Assembly (NCBI GenBank): GCA_010015675.1 | Contig: ML976983.1 | Location: 304,015-368,014 of the forward strand | Direction of reading: 5' to 3' | DNA: 64,000 nucleotides | DNA from: Byssothecium circinans | Lineage: Eukaryota; Ascomycota; Dothideomycetes; Pleosporales; Massarinaceae | In this document: positions 11,168 to 21,739 of the stretch, in pieces | Numbering within the stretch: position 1 is the stretch's first letter | Layout: every line of letters starts with the position of its first letter | Notes under the pieces: generated by a model | The model's input: the letters and a program-made list of their open reading frames with translations, nothing else | What the model was told of the DNA's origin: nothing | Databases searched by the model: none | Translations under genes and position numbers: made by a program

Positions 11168-12069
11168 ATGCGCTACACAACGCCCATTCTCCTGGCCTCG
11201 CTTGCCAGCGCAACCCCCACGCGCCGCAGCGACAAACTCGCCTCTCGCGCCACCGCCTTCACTTCAGACACTACTTTCGACATCGTTCTTCAAGGCCAGA
11301 GTTTCAAACTCGCAGACTACCAGAGATCCAGTCCTCCCGTTATCGACATCGATCTCGAAGACAACGAGGACATCATTGCCGACTTGGCGAAAACTAAGAC
11401 AGTGATCTGCTACTTCAGTGCCGGAAGCCGCGAAGACTGGAGGAGCGATGCAGGCAAGTTCGGGAAAGCGGATTACGGGCAGGGACTCGATGGGTGGGAT
11501 GGTGAGAACTGGCTTAATGTGAAGAGCGCGAATGTGCGGGATATCATGAAGAAGAGGATCGAGAGAGCGGCGAAGGCGGGATGTCATGCCGTGGATCCTG
11601 ATAACGTTGATGGCTATGTAAGTTTTCCCTACCCTTCTCCCTTTAACAAGTTGCTTGGATTCAGGTGGTGTCACGCAACTTAACCCAAAGCTTCCCGTAT
11701 AATTCTGTGCCCATTTAGCTAACTTCCGCATAGAACGAGAATCAGGACGGCTTTGGCTACGACAAGTCCGCCTACGTGGACTACATCAAGTACCTCGCCA
11801 ACCAGGCTTCCATCAACAAGCTGGCCATCGGTCTTAAGAACGCCATCGAAATCATTCCCGACGTCCTTAGCGTGGTGCAATTTGCGGTGAACGAGCAGTG
11901 CCACGCTTACACAGAGTGCGATAAGTACAAGCCGTTTACTACCGCTAACAAGGCGGTTTTCAACATCGAGTATGGCTTGAATGACTGCTCTGACCCGGCT
12001 GGTGTGAAACTGTCTACGGTTATCAAGAATGAGAATCAGGATTTGAACAAGCTTGGTGGTCAGTGCTAG
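11168..12069 (+). CDS. Secreted GH114-type polygalactosaminidase
   Basis: Two exons, join(11168..11617,11734..12069), encode 261 residues. The intron has a GTAAGT donor and a GCTAAC branch just before CGCATAG. An N-terminal signal peptide (about residues 1-16) is followed by a TIM-barrel domain. Family markers are CYFSAGSREDWRSD (about residues 80-93) and DPDNVDGY (about 143-150), the intron falling right after DGY. GH114 enzymes are endo-alpha-1,4-polygalactosaminidases that cut the galactosamine-rich polymer galactosaminogalactan of fungal walls and biofilms. The likely place of action is outside the cell, in wall or biofilm remodelling or in attack on another fungus. Length and start (ATG in a good CACC context) are normal. 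No lesion is seen. Confidence 0.88.
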
Positions 12070-12362
12070 GTGGAGATGGCGTGAAGTATTGACGGGGTGA
12101 TGGGGAAGCGATGATTAGGTGATGAGAGACTAGAGATTGTAGAATACGGGTGTGTGGAGACGGGGAGTGAGCGGGAATTGCTTCATTTGTGTATATACTT
12201 TCTGCATACGTCCGCAAAGCATTCAAATCAATTGAATACTGCATAGAAGGGATCCGTTTCTTCCTTTGGGGTATATCCAAGTCATTCCGTAACGCCTAGC
12301 CGTGTGAACCAAACCATACTCATACGAGGAAGTCTCGCGCAAAGCGCAAAGGAACCATGGAC

Positions 12363-13647
12363 CTAGAAAGAGTCTCCCTGCTGCCCACCTGAGACGGAGC
12401 CATCTTCTTTGTTGGCCGCGGGCTCCATGACCGCCAAAGGCTGACGCTCGAAGAACTCTCCCCACTCCCAGCCATCGAAGTAGCCTAGGTCGTTGATCTC
12501 TTTCTCGCGGTCGGCATCCGTCTTCCGATAGCCATCAAAACCGGAGCACGTCTTCTCGGCCGGCTTGTCCTTGGTGGTGTTGTCGGTTTCGGTGGCGTTG
12601 TTGGTCTCGGTGGTTCCCTTGGTCGCGCTGTTGCCGTTGTTCTCAGGCGTAAGGCCAGACTCAACTTTCCATGTCGCTAAGTCGTCCGTATGTGCAGAGT
12701 ACGGCTTCCTCTCATAAGTGCGGGGAAACCTAAACGTGTGAAGATCAAATTAGCAAAGCTTCTCAGACGCAAACATCTAACAGAATTCAAAGTTCACTTA
12801 CGGCAACGGGCCTTGAGGACGACGTGAATGGTGCTGCAAGCGCTCAGTCGCGGGAACCGGAGTCTCCCCAGCGAAGAACTTGCGAACTTGAGGCAGGAAA
12901 TCCGGATCCGTAAACAGCGGCGGGTCGTACTCAGGCGCAGTCGAGAAGTTGGGAGTAAACGGTGTCATATTCAACGGGGGTGCAAAGCTGATGGGCCTAG
13001 GCGGTAGAGTAGGTTGAGTTCGCGGCGGCAGCGGTACCGGGGTTGACGGCGCACTGGAGGAGTACTGCGAGGGAGTTAGTTGCGTCACTCGCTCCATGCT
13101 TGCGATGCGGCGAGGCAGTGGCGGTGGCGCCATTGTCGGTCCAGAGTCTTGAGCTTGTGCGAGAGGGCGAGTGAAGAGGGGCAGTCCGTTGTTGTCGCGG
13201 GTATTCTGGTATAGTTGAAGAGAGTCGTTGCTTAGGTGACCGTGGTTTGAAAGCAGCTTGACCCCCATTTCTTGTAGCAGTAACAGCACGCCAGCGTGGC
13301 TGTAGCCAATTGTAGGCCACTCCTCCACAAAGAATTGCATGATTTTCAACCTGGTTCAAGTCAGTGACGTCGTAGCAAACGGGGGAGGTTTTAGGCACAT
13401 GCCATCCGGCCACTTCGTGCTCGTTTTGCTCCCCTCCCCATAGAATGACTTGGGTGAGACACTCTTCGTAACGCTTGTAGACCTCTTCGCCCAGAATGTT
13501 CTGGATATCGACTTGGACCGGATGCCAATTATCGAACCGCTGCACCTTTGGAGGCTCCGGACCTGCTGCCAGGGCCGCATTGCGCCGTGCCTTTTGGGCT
13601 AAATGGTTTCGTGCAACCCTCCCGAGCATGCTAGTTTGTGTTGTCAT
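12363..13647 (-). CDS. Hypothetical conserved protein, Pro-rich
   Basis: My model, complement(join(12363..12729,12802..13350,13463..13647)), gives 366 residues. The intron at 12730-12801 is solid (GTAAGT, TTTAG, correct phase). The upstream intron (13351-13462) has an excellent 3' end (CACTGAC branch, AACCAG) but a weak GTGTCT donor, chosen because it alone keeps the phase and joins EEVYKRYEE to LKIMQFFVEEWP. Residues about 1-35 are basic (RVARNHLAQKARRNAALAA). A helical segment follows (QFFVEEWPTIGYSHAGVLLLLQEMGV), then a Pro/Ser-rich linker and an acidic, Asn/Thr-rich C-terminus with FDGYRKTDADREKEINDLGYFDGWEWGEFF split across it. I do not recognise the family; the basic start could be nuclear or mitochondrial targeting. 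Confidence 0.6.
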
Positions 13648-14126
13648 GATTCTAAAACGAAGGAAGAGGAAAGGAGGATGGTTGTCGGAGTCGGTGGGAG
13701 AAGAGCATGGTTGATGTAGGGAGAGGACACACGGTGAACGAAGAAGTCGCAAACACGTGCTATTGTTCAATAAGCACAATAGTTTAGATACGGATACCTA
13801 ATGAGCGTTTAGTGAGTGAGTTTGACAACATGAGGGTGCGCGATCGTGACCTCTCCAGCCACGGTTGCCTGAAACGTCTGATAATCCTCAAGGACCTACT
13901 ACGGAAGTTTCTCTCATAATGTTCACGGGCTAGAGTACTCGATTTGGCTTGGTAGACTGGATACTGAATGGCGATGTGGAAGCATATGTGCGAGTATTAG
14001 TTTTGCACACCTTGAAGCAGCCTTTGTGAAAGGTGATCGCGCCGGACAGCGACAGTGTGAGGTTTGACTCTTTTCAAAAGCATTTGGATGGCAAACGACC
14101 TTCAAATATTCCAAACGTTGTTAGAC
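13648..14126. other. Intergenic, no gene seen
   Basis: About 480 nt between two minus-strand genes: the promoter of the hypothetical protein and the 3' flank of the kinase-like gene. No open frame with recognisable content. Confidence 0.5.
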
Positions 14127-15023
14127 TCACAACACTTCCATCTTCTCCATCGCCCTCCCCCCATCCAAAACCACCCTGACCTGCTTCCCCTTCTCTTCTC
14201 CAAAGAACCCCTCCCTCAACCCATCCAAATACATTTCATACCCCGGCATATACCCATCAATAAACGCTGAGACCTCTTCATCCTTCATGCCCGTCCCCTT
14301 CGCAGCAATCAACTTATGCTCTTGCTCCAACCTCCATTTATATACATTCCTAAGATCATCCGTATCGATATGAATCATAAAATCAAAATGCCTCGGTCCC
14401 ATGAAAGCTTCGCAATACCTCGCCAAACTCTCATTGACTTCCAGCAGATGCTCCAACGAGTGTTGTGTGAGCGTGTTGACAGGAAGTTTTCCCTCGAGTG
14501 CAAGGTTTCGTTTCTCCGAGATTTGCGGCGCGGAGAGAGGTTGGAAACCGACGCACCATCCCTCAAAGACCACGACGTCAGGCTTTCGAGTGATTATCGG
14601 CCAGAAATCTTCCGGGGCGCGGTCGCCTTCGCCGTTGAACTGGCTCTTGTCGAAACTCGGGATTCGCAATTCATCCCCTTCTTTGAACTCCGATAAATTT
14701 TTGAAAAACTGTGCGGCTAATTGCTCGTCGTGCGTTCCTGGCTGGCCTCTTGTGCGGTATAGCTTGTTCTCTGGGTCCTTTTCTCTTCGCGCTATGAGAC
14801 CTTGATGAGTCTTGTAAAAGTCATCCAGTGAAACGGTAATCGCATTAAGGCCATACTCCGTCCCAAGCAGTTTGACGATAAGAGATGCCCATGTCGATTT
14901 CCCTGAGCCCTGGAGGCCCGTTATGCCAAGGATGATGGGGCGCGAAGATGTCCCGCGGAGGGCTTGTATCTTTGGTATGAGGATATCGAGTGCGCGGCGG
15001 ACCTTCGCTTCTAGATACGCCAT
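14127..15023 (-). CDS. TDA10: P-loop kinase, Tda10 / D-glycerate 3-kinase (GLYK) family
   Basis: One intronless frame of 298 residues. The P-loop is GLQGSGKST at residues 36-44, followed by SLDDFY (about 67-72) and FEGWCVGF (about 158-165). This is the signature order of the glycerate-kinase-like family that includes yeast Tda10 (YGR205W) and plant D-glycerate 3-kinase. The likely reaction is ATP-dependent phosphorylation of D-glycerate to 3-phosphoglycerate; the yeast member's substrate is less certain. No targeting signal is obvious, so it is probably cytosolic. It diverges from the tartrate/D-malate dehydrogenase gene across 339 nt, a pairing that supports D-glycerate as substrate, since enzymes of that family can make D-glycerate from tartrate. 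Length is normal and no lesion is present. Confidence 0.85.
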   Translation of the reverse strand: MAYLEAKVRRALDILIPKIQALRGTSSRPIILGITGLQGSGKSTWASLIVKLLGTEYGLNAITVSLDDFYKTHQGLIARREKDPENKLYRTRGQPGTHDEQLAAQFFKNLSEFKEGDELRIPSFDKSQFNGEGDRAPEDFWPIITRKPDVVVFEGWCVGFQPLSAPQISEKRNLALEGKLPVNTLTQHSLEHLLEVNESLARYCEAFMGPRHFDFMIHIDTDDLRNVYKWRLEQEHKLIAAKGTGMKDEEVSAFIDGYMPGYEMYLDGLREGFFGEEKGKQVRVVLDGGRAMEKMEVL

Positions 15024-15362
15024 ATCGGGTGATAGTTGATGATTGCTTCCAAAGGCGTTGAATAGATTGGCGAAGGAGTGGTAGGGGGCGACATCGGAAG
15101 TCGTTTAGCCGAACAATTCTCATCGCATCGGGGCCTGCGTATTTCTGATACCGTTGGGCGTAGGAATGCGTTCGTCCGCGTTCGATCTTACCCGCGTGTT
15201 GGTGCCGATCGTAGAGAACGACGAGACCACGTCGGTTAATGTTTCTGCCGAGCATCTACAATAGATATCGCTAGGACTGGGTGAAGGATTTTTCAATTAA
15301 CCAAGTCCTCTACCTTCAAAGACATTGGCCTTAGGAACAGGATCAGACTGCATCTCATCATC
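15024..15362. promoter_or_regulatory. Shared divergent promoter region
   Basis: These 339 nt separate the ATG codons of the glycerate-kinase-like gene (minus) and the tartrate dehydrogenase gene (plus), so they must hold both promoters. No specific transcription-factor site is identified by eye. Confidence 0.55.
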
Positions 15363-16576
15363 ATGTCTCCAATCGCAGTCTCTCGGAAGCATTCCATCGC
15401 CACCATGGGCGCTGACGGAATTGGTCCCGAAGTCGTCAACGCCGGCGTGCAAGTCTTGAAGAAGCTCGCCGCACTAGATGGTTCTTTTGAGCTCGAATTT
15501 GAAGACTACGATTGGAGTTCAGAGACGTACAAAAAGACCGGGAAATACATCCCAGACGGTGGTCTGGAGAAGCTGATGAAGCATAATGCCATCTTATTCG
15601 GAGCCGTTGGAGCACCAGGTGAGTCCGACTCATATAGTTGAAAACACGTGATCAAAGTACTCACCCAATATCTCAGACGTGCCTGATCACATCTCCTTGT
15701 GGGGTCTCCGCCTAGCTATCTGCCAACCCTTCCAACAATACGCCAATGTGCGCCCCACAAAGATCTTCCGCGGCACCACATCGCCTCTCCGGAACGCCTC
15801 GCACTCCGATCTGGACTGGGTGATCGTGCGCGAGAACTCCGAAGGCGAGTACGCCGGGCAAGGAGGACGTTCGCACCGTGGTCAAGCCTGGGAAACCGCC
15901 ACCGAAGTCTCTATATTCTCACGTCATGGAGTTGAAAGAATCATGAGGTTTGCGTTTGAGACGGCGCAGGAGCGACCGCGGAAGTTTCTGACGGTGGTGA
16001 CGAAGAGTAATGCGCAGAGGAATGGTATGGTGCTCTGGGATGAGGTGGCGGCGGAGGTTGCTAGGGATTATCCGGAGGTCAAGTGGGACAAGATGTTGGT
16101 GGATGCTATGACTTGTCGGATGGTGTTGGATCCGAAAAGTCTGGATACTATTGTTGCTACAAATTTGGTAAGTCTGCTCTAATACTTATGCTGTGTGCAC
16201 ATTACTAAAGGTTTAATAGCACGCGGATATCCTGTCCGATTTGGCTGCAGCACTAGCAGGCTCTATTGGTATTGCTCCAACATCGAATTTGGATCCAACA
16301 CGCCAGAACCCATCCATGTTTGAGCCGATTCATGGTTCCGCCTTTGACATCACAGGCAAAGGTGTCGCCAACCCAGTGGGTACATTTTGGACTGCGGTAG
16401 AGATGTTGAAGTGGCTGGGTGAAGAAGACGCTGCGAAGAAAATGATGGATGCTGTGGAGACCGTAACTGAGCGAGGCGTGATGACCAAGGATCTCGGTGG
16501 TAATTCAGGGACGCAGGAAGTCACTGACGCGGTATGTGCAGAACTAGAGAGAGCTTTCGGCAAGAAGGAAGCGTAA
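15363..16576 (+). CDS. Tartrate / D-malate dehydrogenase (isocitrate-isopropylmalate dehydrogenase family)
   Basis: Three exons, join(15363..15618,15677..16167,16220..16576), give 367 residues. Both introns (58 and 52 nt) have GTGAGT or GTAAGT donors and exact phase. The protein has the beta-decarboxylating dehydrogenase fold: N-terminal ATMGADGIGPEV, GAVGAPDVPDHISLWGLRL (residues about 80-98), RENSEGEYAGQGG, the catalytic-Lys region VTKSNAQRNG, and the NAD-site segment EPIHGSAFDITGKGVANP. The DVPDHISLWGLRL stretch typifies tartrate/D-malate dehydrogenases rather than IPMDH or IDH. They oxidise D-malate or tartrate with NAD; some convert meso-tartrate to D-glycerate plus CO2. No mitochondrial presequence is seen, so it is probably cytosolic. 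Specificity between D-malate and tartrate cannot be settled from sequence. Confidence 0.88.
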
Positions 16577-16909
16577 TTGGTTGTTGGAAGAGCTTTTTAT
16601 ACGTGTTCATTTTGACAGGGCAGTAAACATTTCTCCACGTATACATGTTGATTCGATAGGAAAGAGAGAGGACCCTCCAGGGGACGCTGCGTGAATGATG
16701 GAATGATTGACCCTCGCAGCGAACTCAGAATTAGGTCAAAGCCCTACCGCACTTTATCAAGGCCGACTCTGGGGAAATATTGCTAGCACTGGAATGCGAT
16801 TAAGTCGAAAGAAAGCTGCTTGGCAACACAAGCAGCCGCTCGCAAAGAAAATATTGAGTACGGCTCACCAATGGCTAATCGATGCGTCGAACACTATCGT
16901 AGATTTTTC

Positions 16910-16947
16910 TTCTGCAGCTTCTGCAGCTTCTGCAGCTTCAGCTTCAG
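16910..16947. repeat. 9-bp tandem repeat ttctgcagc
   Basis: Three copies of ttctgcagc, followed by two 6-bp units (ttcagc), lie immediately at and beyond the stop codon of the minus-strand gene that follows. The acidic tail of that gene (DDSEDDDR) ends where the repeat begins. Confidence 0.8.
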
Positions 16948-17696
16948 CGATCATCGTCCTCGCTGTCGTCCCCATCGGTTTCACCATTCCAGCCATCCTC
17001 CTCTTCTCCAGTCAATAGGGAAATCACACCCTCCAACCCCTCAAAAACACAATGACTGCCATCGAGTCCCTTCAACTCAACCAACTCTTCTAAGAAAGTC
17101 GATCTCCCATCATGCACCTCGCACATCCTCTCTCTTTGTTCCTCACTCATCGCTTCCACAATCGTATACATGGCATCTTCCAAGCTCGTTTCGTGTCCAA
17201 ACTGCTTCTGAACTTCATGTCCGAGCGTGTCATTGCTGCTGAGACATATCGTCTTCCCGATCTTGCGAAGCGTTTCAAGGCCAGACCGCTTCGTGCCGAA
17301 AGATGTGTGCTCGTTGCCGGCCTTTGAGCCGATTTTGTTTATCCTAGCAACAATAGCACTTTGAACGTCCCAAGAGATATCGTACGCTTTTGAGCCGCTG
17401 AGGTGTTCGTAATCGCTGTTAAGCTTATGCCAGACGTCTTTGGAGTAATGATCAAAGTCGATGACGCGGGCTTGCTCGCGCGCAAGCAGGTTGACGTAAT
17501 TTTGCGAGACATAGGTCGCTGTGTGAGTGTCCGAGATAGCGAGCTGTAGCATCATTCTTTTCAGGAGGGCGCCGTTATCGGAAGCGTGCAATGCATCGAT
17601 GTATGCTGAAAGATCCTCGGTGGCTAAAATTGGCGGAAGAGGAGCAGTGGAATCGCCATTGGTATTCGCGCGTTGTCGCTTGCGTATATTTTCCAT
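16944..17696 (-). CDS. Hypothetical protein with helical core and acidic tail
   Basis: Single-exon frame of 250 residues. The start MENIRKRQRANTNGD looks like a nuclear localisation signal. A helical core follows (about residues 25-200, with LSAYIDALHASDNGALLKRMMLQLA), then a strongly acidic end (GETDGDDSEDDDR). The basic start, helical middle and acidic tail recall nuclear adaptor proteins, but I recognise no family and claim no function. It converges with the dehydrogenase gene and diverges from the FAD-oxidoreductase pseudogene, whose missing 5' part borders this gene's promoter. Confidence 0.65.
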   Translation of the reverse strand: MENIRKRQRANTNGDSTAPLPPILATEDLSAYIDALHASDNGALLKRMMLQLAISDTHTATYVSQNYVNLLAREQARVIDFDHYSKDVWHKLNSDYEHLSGSKAYDISWDVQSAIVARINKIGSKAGNEHTSFGTKRSGLETLRKIGKTICLSSNDTLGHEVQKQFGHETSLEDAMYTIVEAMSEEQRERMCEVHDGRSTFLEELVELKGLDGSHCVFEGLEGVISLLTGEEEDGWNGETDGDDSEDDDR

Positions 17697-17882
17697 TTGT
17701 GCTGGTCAATCGATACCGTGATGATTGGGAAATTCGGGACAGAAGATGAAAGGAAACAAAAGTTCGGCGGCACTGGCCTTGAAAATAAGATTGTGGTTGC
17801 CAGGGGTGAAAACGCGTCGCATCGCGTGTTCATGGCACGCTAGCACGTGCAAAATCCAGCCAGGATTCTGATATGCATTCAG

Positions 17883-19126
17883 CTCGAAGCGCGCGAGCTC
17901 TGTTCAGGGGCTACAGGGCGCAATGCAGGTCACTACAAGCCAGATCAGTGGCGGCATTTTGCGAAGTTTGAACAAGCTTATGGTCAAGAGCAGGCGATCA
18001 AGATCATGAACAACGAAGCTGCGACCTGGAGAACTTTGGTATCTTACGTGGAAGAGATTAACGTCGATCGCGACCTCTGGGTTGGCGAGACATTAGACGT
18101 TCCTCTCGATGACAGCGTAGCGAAAATCGCACGAGAAGTGTTCGAAAGATACAGAGATCTTGGCGGCAAAGTCGACCACATCAGCGTGGCTCGTGATCCG
18201 ACCGAAGCCGCCAGGCGTTCTCGTATCAAGAACGCAAAGGCGTGCTACTTATCGCAAGCGTCCACGTTGCAACCTTGGAAACTGACCGCTCATGTTATGC
18301 GAAACAACATTGCGAAGAGCGTCAATCTGCAGACTTATACTGTCGCGAAGTCAGTGACGGAGAGTACCTCGAGCAGTCGTAAGTGGTCTGTCCAAACCGA
18401 TCGTGGAGAAATATCTTGCGATACAGTTTTCCACGCGACAAACGCGTATAGCGCAGCACTGGAGCCTTGCTGAGAGGTCTTATTACTCCCAAGCCTCACA
18501 TGTGCAGCAAAGTTATCCCACCTCGAGCGTTCTCTGGTTCGAATTCCTTCAAGAACTCATACGGTGTGCTTCTTCCCGATGGAGGCCTATTCTCCATCAA
18601 CCCACGCTACACTGCCGACGGAATACTCATGTTTGGCGGTTCAAACCCCGGTCAGAAGCTGCTAGACCAATGGGTTGGAGCCCATCCAGAGAATTGTATT
18701 AACGATGGCCTATCGAGAGTTAAGATCGTAACGGAAGGTGTACGCGAGTTCGTCGAGGAAAACTTCGAAGGCTGGAAAGATGCGGAGTTTGGTCCTGGAG
18801 AGGCATTCGATTACGGTTGGAGCGGCATCATTGCGCTTAGCTCTGATGGTGTGCCATATGTGGGTGAACTGCCGGGTAAGCCAGGACAGTGGATCTGTGC
18901 TGGACATCATGGGCAGTAAGCACTCTATATCCTCAATGGAGATGAATGACTGACCGATTCAAGTGGAATGGCTCGTATTTTCACTGCCACACCCGGCCTC
19001 GTAAGATTAATGAATGACGAACCCTGGTCAGCAACTGGCCTTCCAGAGGTCTATCAGATGACTCCCGAACGTCTCGATCGACTACAAAAGTCGTCAAAAG
19101 AAACGCCCAAGGTTGCTATTGTCTGA
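17883..19126 (+). pseudogene. FAD-dependent amino-acid-oxidase-like oxidoreductase, 5'-truncated and frameshifted
   Basis: The sequence resembles fungal DAO-fold FAD oxidoreductases from EARELCSGATGRNAGHYKPD (17883 on) to the C-terminus (stop 19124-19126). It includes GVLLPDGGLFSINPR, an FGGSNPGQK stretch and GHHGHGMAR, the last spliced over a 48-nt intron (18916-18963). Two defects are clear. The N-terminal Rossmann segment with the GxGxxG FAD site, normally just upstream, is absent; sequence before 17883 is the neighbour's promoter and holds no in-frame ATG. Near 18466 the frame shifts by one missing base: SAALEP runs into TGC TGA, while LLRGLITPKPHMC continues in another frame. The product could not bind FAD normally. 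The remaining sequence is little decayed, so the loss seems recent. Confidence 0.85.
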
Positions 19127-20338
19127 TTTGCCTGCGTCAAAAGAACCCAAACTCCGTCCTCCGTATCCCTCGAATTTTCATCGAAGTTGCGGTACCTGTA
19201 GGTAGACGTACGTCGTCAATGAGTGGCTTGAGAAATTCCCGGCGGACCGTCCAGCATGAGCTTAACAAAATTCCGACTTACTTTAGGTGGTAAAAAAACC
19301 TATGTTGCTGCCAGTCACACGACGTAAGCAATAATGCAGAACATCAGTGTTAACACCGGTAGCCTAAAATAAGCCCACCCTAGCCACCTTGCCAACCACG
19401 TTTCCACCTCGTTCCACCATCTCGCCTCGCCACGCGCACTGTCCAGGGTGCAATGTCCACGCCCACAGCTCGCTACCACAAAACACGCAGGACTCCGTCG
19501 CATTACCAGACACGGGACCCGGCAAACGACCGTTGACGTGGCTGTCGCAATCTTACAAATTGCCCTTCTAGGCAGTTTACGTGGAAAAGCGTGGATTACT
19601 GCGCTTCATCCACGGTTCGAAGGTGATGCACCGTGAGAAGCGTTTCCATGGAATGGTTGATGCACGGTCGAGGGGGAAGGGGTTGGTTTGCGGTGTGAGA
19701 TGGGCATCCCTGCTATTTGTGGTGGGGAGAGAGACAATTAGAACCCACTTCCCTTCACCGCCTGTGCAGGAGTATTACTGGAGAAAGATGTGGGGTTCTG
19801 ATGGAAGCCTCAGTGAGTGAAGTAGATGACGATATCTCGAACTCACGTTACAACTTCAAAACGAACACGTTATCAAACTGCCGGTGTCTTTTTTTCCCCT
19901 GCTCAACTCCGGTTCACATCGCAGACGGATCGAATTCGATTTCTAGTCATCGTGCGATCGGGCTGACATGCTTCACGTGTCCCTCCTCAACCACCACGCG
20001 ACACTGCGACACAAGGACTCCTCAACATCACGACTCTGGTCACACAATTCTGTTCGGATTCGGATATAAAAGAGAATGTTCGTTAAAAGACCCGGTCGCG
20101 AATTCTTGTGGATATCAGACTGTTGCATGGGGGAAACGCCACTCGTGCAACTAGGCTGTTACACTAGCCGAGACATCATCATTCCACAAAGCAGTAAGGA
20201 TGGCGTTCGGTGCAAAGTAGGAGAGATCAGATCGATTAATTGATGCATATGCTGTGAGCTACAGGATTAATTCCTCGTCTATAGTTGCACAACCCCGCGA
20301 AGGATCCTCGGGATCCTCAGTTCAACCACCAACTCCAT
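19127..20338. other. Intergenic, no supported gene
   Basis: About 1.2 kb between the 3' ends of the FAD pseudogene and the SDR gene. Several short open frames exist but none shows recognisable protein character. No repeat or RNA gene stands out. Confidence 0.5.
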
Positions 20339-21463
20339 TCAAGGCTCATTAGCATAGCCGTCCAGGAAATTGACCGTAAGTACGTTCTTCTTTTCCTTCA
20401 GCAACGCCTCCCGTCCTTTCTCCAACAACTTCCTAACGTCTTGTCGACAATCTACATTCACACATGTCAGTTTACTGCTTGCTTTGACCCAGTCTACAAT
20501 CAACCCCTCACATAAGAAGGAATGTATGAAGGACCAAGATTGCGACTCACCCAAATACAACCCCCTCAACTCCTTCCCCTGTCCAGTGGCCAGCCACGCA
20601 CAAGTCTGACCACACAGCTCCGGCCCATCCTTGAACAAATCCATAAAGAACTTTTCATCCCTAACGTCTCCATATTTATCCAGAACGTCCTTATGTGCGC
20701 CAGCTACGCGTTTATTAGCACATCGAACAAAAAGCACAAATCCGTCAACGGAACCCAACAAGGACCGAAAAAGAAGAGAGGAAAACTCACAGCCGCCCAT
20801 CCCTGACAGTACGCCCCCGGGATGAAGCGCATAAAACTGAATCTTATCATCCAACCCATCAAGCACCATCTCCCTCTGCAGCGTACTCGTCGCCCTCGTG
20901 ACCGCCGCCTTGGACGTCACATACCCCAGCGTCATCGGAACATCTACAGTCGCGCTCCTCGACGCTATATTAATGATACACCCACTTCCCCTCTCCCTCA
21001 TGCGCGGTAAGACGGTATGGATAGTAATAAGCGGTCCTTTAAAGTTGACTTCGATCTGGCGCCAAAACGAGTCGATCGTAGACATGAGAAACGGTCTCTG
21101 ATCTAGAATCCCCGCGTTGTTGACCAGCACGTCGATGGGGCCGAGGTCTTTCTCTACATGGTCGAAGATTTCATGGATTCTTTTCTCGTCAGTGACGTCG
21201 CAGGCGTAGACGGTGACTTTGCTGCCATGTTTCGAGCACGCTTCTTTGGTCTTTTGCAGTGCTTCGAGAGAGAGGTCGAGGATGGCGACATTGGCTCCTG
21301 ATTTCACGAGGGATTCTGAGATCGCGGCGCCGATACCTTGTGCTGCTCCGGTGACGACCGCGACTTTTCCGGTGTTTGCAGAGGTGAGGGCGTCCGGGTG
21401 GATTGGGCCGTATGGTGCGTGTTGGAGGGGTGTGGTTGAGAGGCCGAATTCCGCTGGGTCCAT
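20339..21463 (-). CDS. Short-chain dehydrogenase/reductase
   Basis: Three exons, complement(join(20339..20451,20551..20703,20791..21463)), encode 312 residues. The 87-nt intron is a multiple of three with no stop, so unspliced reading is possible, but GTGAGT, TGCTAAT and GTAG support removal. The second intron (99 nt) restores the family ending LYLDCRQDV...FLDGYANEP. Classical SDR features are TGAAQGIG at residues 38-45, NNAG at 115-118, Ser near 168-170 and YVTSK at 181-185. SDRs oxidise or reduce alcohols and ketones with NAD(P); the substrate is not evident. The gene lies 276 nt downstream of the sugar transporter on the same strand, so co-expression is plausible. Confidence 0.88.
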   Translation of the reverse strand: MDPAEFGLSTTPLQHAPYGPIHPDALTSANTGKVAVVTGAAQGIGAAISESLVKSGANVAILDLSLEALQKTKEACSKHGSKVTVYACDVTDEKRIHEIFDHVEKDLGPIDVLVNNAGILDQRPFLMSTIDSFWRQIEVNFKGPLITIHTVLPRMRERGSGCIINIASRSATVDVPMTLGYVTSKAAVTRATSTLQREMVLDGLDDKIQFYALHPGGVLSGMGGCEFSSLLFRSLLGSVDGFVLFVRCANKRVAGAHKDVLDKYGDVRDEKFFMDLFKDGPELCGQTCAWLATGQGKELRGLYLGESQSWSFIHSFLCEGLIVDWVKASSKLTCVNVDCRQDVRKLLEKGREALLKEKKNVLTVNFLDGYANEP

Positions 21464-21739
21464 AATGAAGCTGGTTTAAGAGTATTGATACTTGTGGGAC
21501 GCAAAGGAAATCGTCTTGGTATTTATTTCTATGTAAAATATGATGCTCGTTGGTATATATCCGAGATCCCAGATGCGGGGGCTTTGGGGTACACAGCTTT
21601 CCATGCCCCACATTAACAGTGTGGGGTAGACAAGCTGCGGAAGGGACTCGTTTTATGACTTCCAAATGCTTAGGAAGATGTCCTCTAGTTGCATACGCCT
21701 GCGTTCCTTCCGCCTTGCAGTCACCGTCCAAGTCTCTCT

